DNA of 36,782 nucleotides, from NCBI GenBank assembly GCA_028822155.1, contig JAPKEJ010000022.1, forward strand, positions 1 through 36,782, written 5' to 3'. A program made the position numbers and the translations under genes. A model generated the notes under the pieces. The model was not told where the DNA came from, ran no database searches, and worked only from the letters and a program-made list of their open reading frames with translations. The stretch is from Porticoccaceae bacterium (GTDB lineage Bacteria > Pseudomonadota > Gammaproteobacteria > Pseudomonadales > Porticoccaceae). Below, piece after piece: positions 34,707 through 36,782 of this stretch; the stretch's first letter is position 1, and each line of letters opens with the position of its first letter.

Positions 34707-34849
34707 GATCTCAAGACCGTGGAACACTGTAGAGTGGCGAGATAGCGCTAGAGTGCAGTGACGACGATCCTAAAATGAGGGCAGTAAAGAGCGAATAATT
34801 TTTTCCGTCACCAAACAAGTGCTCTTTGGGGCGCACAAATAACAGGCTC

Positions 34850-34879
34850 TCGACTTCCGAATTAGGGTTATGTTATGGT
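34850..34879 (+). promoter_or_regulatory. Possible promoter of the Tat flavoprotein gene
   Basis: TCGACT (34850-34855) and TATGGT (34874-34879) are 18 bases apart, each four of six to consensus. A start of transcription near 34886 would fall inside the palindrome that follows, the usual place for a repressor operator. Confidence 0.25.
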
Positions 34880-34882
34880 AAG

Positions 34883-34900
34883 GCATGTCATATGACATGC
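34883..34900. promoter_or_regulatory. 18-base perfect palindrome, probable operator
   Basis: The sequence GCATGTCATATGACATGC reads the same on both strands, with symmetry centre between 34891 and 34892. It lies 20 bases before the start codon of the Tat flavoprotein and just after a candidate promoter. An operator of a homodimeric repressor, for instance the TetR or GntR type, is the simplest explanation. No regulator gene is visible in the window. A palindrome with no loop also argues against a terminator. Confidence 0.6.
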
Positions 34901-34920
34901 TTATGTATTAGGAGATTCTT

Positions 34921-36782
34921 TTGGCCTCAAAAATCACACGTAGGGATTTTCTAAATGGTATCGCTATTGGCACTGGTGCAAGCCTATTGATGCCCGGGCA
35001 AATTATAGCTCAGGCAGCAGGATCTCTAGCGGCTATAAAAGGTACTGACAACTATTACCCTCCAACGCTCACAGGCATGCGCGGAAGCCATAAAGGGTCT
35101 TATGAGGTCGCCCATGCTTTAGCTTGGAATAATGAAAAACCGTCTCATTATGAAAATTTAGATGAGCACTATGACTTAGTAGTAGTAGGGGCAGGTCAGA
35201 GCGGTCTTGCCGCAGCTTGGTATTACCGAAAAAAAATGGGTGCCGATGTAAAAATATTATTGTTAGACAATCATGATGACTTTGGCGGGCATGCGAAACG
35301 CAATGAGTTTCACGAAAATGGAAAGATGGTACTGAGTTTGGGTGGCGCACAAAACATGGAGCCCATGTCTGGTTACAGTGAAACAGCTGTTGGCTTGTTA
35401 GAGGATATTGGACTTGACCAGAAGGCACTAGATTCAATAGCAATCAATACGCCTGATAATTTCGCGCTTGGTGGAAAAATAAGTGCCAACAATGCCATGA
35501 CGATTCCTTATGGTGACAGTCATAAAACGGTGAGTGGAAATTGGGTAGGGTATTTTCATGGGGGTGAAGGTTACAAGGAGGCCGTTAAAGAACTTCCTAT
35601 TCCGGGAGAAGAGCAAAACAAATTGATTGCATTTTTTGGTGGCGAACGTGACTTCCTCGATGATTTGTCTCTCTTAGAACAATATAGATATGTTAAGTCA
35701 GTTAGTTACAACCAATTTTTGGTGGAGCGCGTTGGTTTAGCTGAAGAAACCTTGCCCATACTCGGTTCGTTCATGAGTATTCTAAATGGTCCTGCTGGGT
35801 GGAATCATACGGTCTTAGAAGCTTTGGTTTCAGGTTGTCCAGGTCTTAAGGCCATGGGCTGGGTAACAAACCGGCTCAGCGATCTTGCTGGCGCTTTTGT
35901 TTTAGGAGATGCTCCAGTGGCCTACATGCTTCCTGATGGCAATGCCTCGGTTGCTCGGTTGTTGGTCCATAAGCTCATACCTAATGTGGCACCGACTATG
36001 AAGGGCTTAGAGGATGTTGCCGTCGCACAGTTTAACTATACAGCTCTGGACCTCGAAAAAAACACGACTCGACTAAGGCTCAACAGCACCGTGGTCGGTG
36101 TCAAAGAGATCACTTCAAAATATGTACAGGTGGACTACGTTCAAAAAGGTAAGGCGCTAAGGGTAAGCGCCAAGCATTGTATTCTTGCATGTTACAACGG
36201 CCTTATTCCCCACCTTTGCCCTGAGATGAGTAAAGAGCAAAAAGAAGGGCTGAGCTATGGTGTCAAAGTCCCTTTTGTCTATGCCAATGTACTACTTAAA
36301 AATGGTCGCGCCTTTGCCGGGCTTGATGCGACCTTGACACAGTGTCCCTATGATCCCTTTTCATGGGTTAGTGCCGCCCCCACCATGACCGCAGGGGGCT
36401 ATCAGCCACCCCAGAATCTGGACGAGCCTATGGCAGTATTTATGATGGCTTCTCCAACGCCTGCGGATGTCAAAGACATGTCTGCACGCGATTTATTCAG
36501 AGTGGGTCGTCACAAGATTTATGCCACACCTTTTAAAGCCTATGAGCAAGAGATTCGTGCCCAATTGCAGTCAATGCTGGGCCAACATGGGTTTAATCAT
36601 GAGACTGACATTGCCGCCATTACGGTCAATCGAATTCCTCACGGTTACGCTTATACGTATATGGGGTTGGATGATCCTGAGTGGGAAAAAGGGCAGGCGC
36701 CCCATGAAATTGGGCGAGCACAATTTGGACGCATCTCTATTGCGAATTCTGACTCAGAGGCTATGCCATTAATGCAGGCAGC
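34921..36782 (+). CDS. Tat-exported FAD/NAD(P)-binding oxidoreductase, truncated by the window end
   Basis: The frame is open from TTG at 34921 to the last base (620 codons). AGGAG six bases upstream supports this start. The N-terminus has a twin-arginine signal, TRRDFLNG (residues 6-13), and a hydrophobic region to about 33, so folded flavoprotein is exported through Tat. A Rossmann FAD-binding motif follows (LVVVGAGQSGLAAAW, about 86-100), then LLLDNHDDFGGHAKRNEF at about 115-132, the second nucleotide-binding element. Other family-like parts are LNGPAGWNHTVLEALVSG, SVARLLVHKLIP and a C-terminal ISIANSDSEAMP. This resembles the spermidine-dehydrogenase-like NAD(P)-binding proteins of marine gammaproteobacteria. 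Only the C-terminal end is missing. The substrate is unknown. Confidence 0.88.
   Translation, partial: MASKITRRDFLNGIAIGTGASLLMPGQIIAQAAGSLAAIKGTDNYYPPTLTGMRGSHKGSYEVAHALAWNNEKPSHYENLDEHYDLVVVGAGQSGLAAAWYYRKKMGADVKILLLDNHDDFGGHAKRNEFHENGKMVLSLGGAQNMEPMSGYSETAVGLLEDIGLDQKALDSIAINTPDNFALGGKISANNAMTIPYGDSHKTVSGNWVGYFHGGEGYKEAVKELPIPGEEQNKLIAFFGGERDFLDDLSLLEQYRYVKSVSYNQFLVERVGLAEETLPILGSFMSILNGPAGWNHTVLEALVSGCPGLKAMGWVTNRLSDLAGAFVLGDAPVAYMLPDGNASVARLLVHKLIPNVAPTMKGLEDVAVAQFNYTALDLEKNTTRLRLNSTVVGVKEITSKYVQVDYVQKGKALRVSAKHCILACYNGLIPHLCPEMSKEQKEGLSYGVKVPFVYANVLLKNGRAFAGLDATLTQCPYDPFSWVSAAPTMTAGGYQPPQNLDEPMAVFMMASPTPADVKDMSARDLFRVGRHKIYATPFKAYEQEIRAQLQSMLGQHGFNHETDIAAITVNRIPHGYAYTYMGLDDPEWEKGQAPHEIGRAQFGRISIANSDSEAMPLMQA

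Noticed and set aside
34787-34834. AAAGAGC and GCTCTTT inverted repeat in the gap after the fusion gene as a terminator
   Set aside because: About 28 bases of loop and no T-run after the right arm; unlikely to act as an intrinsic terminator.

Overview
The window looks like chromosomal DNA from a marine-type gammaproteobacterium with moderate GC, perhaps a Cellvibrionales/SAR92-like lineage. That placement is my inference from gene content: rsmD-coaD, ftsYEX-rpoH, gamma-type gshA, Rsd/AlgQ and a solute-transport-rich setting. I see no rRNA, tRNA, CRISPR array, prophage, insertion sequence or plasmid gene. The genes pack tightly on both strands, and no gene-free stretch exceeds about 250 bases.

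Layout. 118-2033: the two membrane subunits of a TRAP transporter, ending in a terminator that overlaps the stop codon and meets a convergent alpha/beta hydrolase. 3172-5717: a lone exbD, mutM, and the rsmD-coaD pair. 5800-9543: ftsY-ftsE-ftsX and rpoH, closed by a strong terminator. 9550-11600: a DUF423 membrane protein, trmB and an FKBP-type lipoprotein isomerase, closed by a bidirectional terminator. 11618-15625 (minus): a small unknown gene, gshA, dsbB, lrgA, lrgB and rsd; lrgA has no standard start codon and probably begins with CTG overlapping the dsbB stop. 15700-16284: a DJ-1/YajL protein. 16289-20610 (minus): an RND pump and its adaptor. 20809-24204 (minus): a dicarboxylate/amino-acid symporter, an LplT-like MFS protein and a GNAT acetyltransferase. 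24235-26743 (minus): modABC, preceded by a possible structured leader. 26857-28077 (minus): a VF530-family protein and a close relative of the animal MEST hydrolase. 28305-32109: a D-aminoacylase-like amidohydrolase on plus, then a BASS-family transporter, a small membrane protein and a LysE/ArgO exporter on minus. 32352-36782: a thiolase-like/crotonase fusion and a Tat-exported flavoprotein that runs off the window, with an 18-base perfect palindrome at its promoter.

Themes. Much of the window is housekeeping: membrane-protein targeting (FtsY), cell division (FtsEX), heat shock (RpoH), redox and oxidative defence (GshA, DsbB, YajL, MutM) and CoA synthesis. It is interleaved with transport (TRAP, DAACS, BASS, ArgO, ModABC, RND). 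The right end is the most accessory-looking part and holds the best candidates for undescribed biology: the thiolase-like/enoyl-CoA hydratase fusion and the palindrome-controlled Tat flavoprotein. Several genes use TTG or GTG starts with good Shine-Dalgarno sequences.
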